In this document: piece by piece, positions 14,034 through 14,037 of the stretch
Layout of the letters: every line of letters begins with the position of its first letter
How positions within the stretch are numbered: the first letter of the stretch is position 1
NCBI GenBank assembly: GCA_947629855.1
Contig: CANRFI010000027.1
Coordinates: forward strand, 1-14,037
Length of the DNA stretch: 14,037 bases
Direction: 5' to 3'
Origin: an uncultured Clostridia bacterium
GTDB lineage: Bacteria; Bacillota_A; Clostridia; TANB77; CAG-508
The notes under the pieces: model-generated
The model's input: the letters and a program-made list of their open reading frames with translations, nothing else
The model's database searches: none
What the model was told of the DNA's origin: nothing
Translations under genes and position numbers: made by a program

Positions 14034-14037
14034 GTTT

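Overview
The window is a very AT-rich stretch from a low-GC Firmicute, probably an uncultured clostridial lineage. The evidence is strong AGGAGG-type ribosome binding sites, TATAAT promoters, AGA-dominated arginine use, and TGA, TAA and TAG all acting as stops, so it is not a Mycoplasma code. All protein genes lie on the minus strand and read from right to left. They form one type IV secretion (conjugation) gene cluster of an integrative or conjugative element. It starts just downstream of a chromosomal-looking tRNA-Ser(GCU) gene.

Layout in transcription order: tRNA-Ser (13987-13898) with its terminator; a promoter (13823-13795); a long VirB2-like pilin protein in two frames (13753-12856); a second VirB2-like pilin (12821-12468); a promoter (12445-12417); a third pilin (12332-11973) closed by a strong terminator; a promoter tangled with a hairpin (11901-11862); then a long operon. 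The operon encodes a PrgI/VirB3-like protein, a TraC-like VirB4 partner in two frames (11476-10201), the VirB4 ATPase (10244-8286), a VirB6/TrbL-like channel protein (8265-5662), a VirB8-like NTF2 protein (5594-4674), a giant membrane-anchored cell-wall hydrolase in three frames (4649-772), and an anchored protein that runs off the left edge. Together these supply pilin, inner-membrane channel, motor ATPase, assembly factor and wall-opening enzyme. Relaxase, VirD4 coupling protein and integrase are not in the window.

The main discovery is in the reading frames. Three of the genes are split into consecutive ORFs, with four breaks in total. At every break the coding sense moves by exactly +1, and each break falls precisely on a CGG codon followed by A. 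Skipping the C and reading GGA (Gly) restores continuous proteins of 298, 424 and 1291 aa. I scanned every CGG on the coding strand by hand: these four are the only in-frame CGG codons in about 4,400 codons, while about 19 other CGG triplets in the same genes are all out of frame. This points to CGG not being read as arginine here and serving as a +1 frameshift, or CGGA quadruplet, signal. A systematic assembly artefact is the main alternative to exclude.
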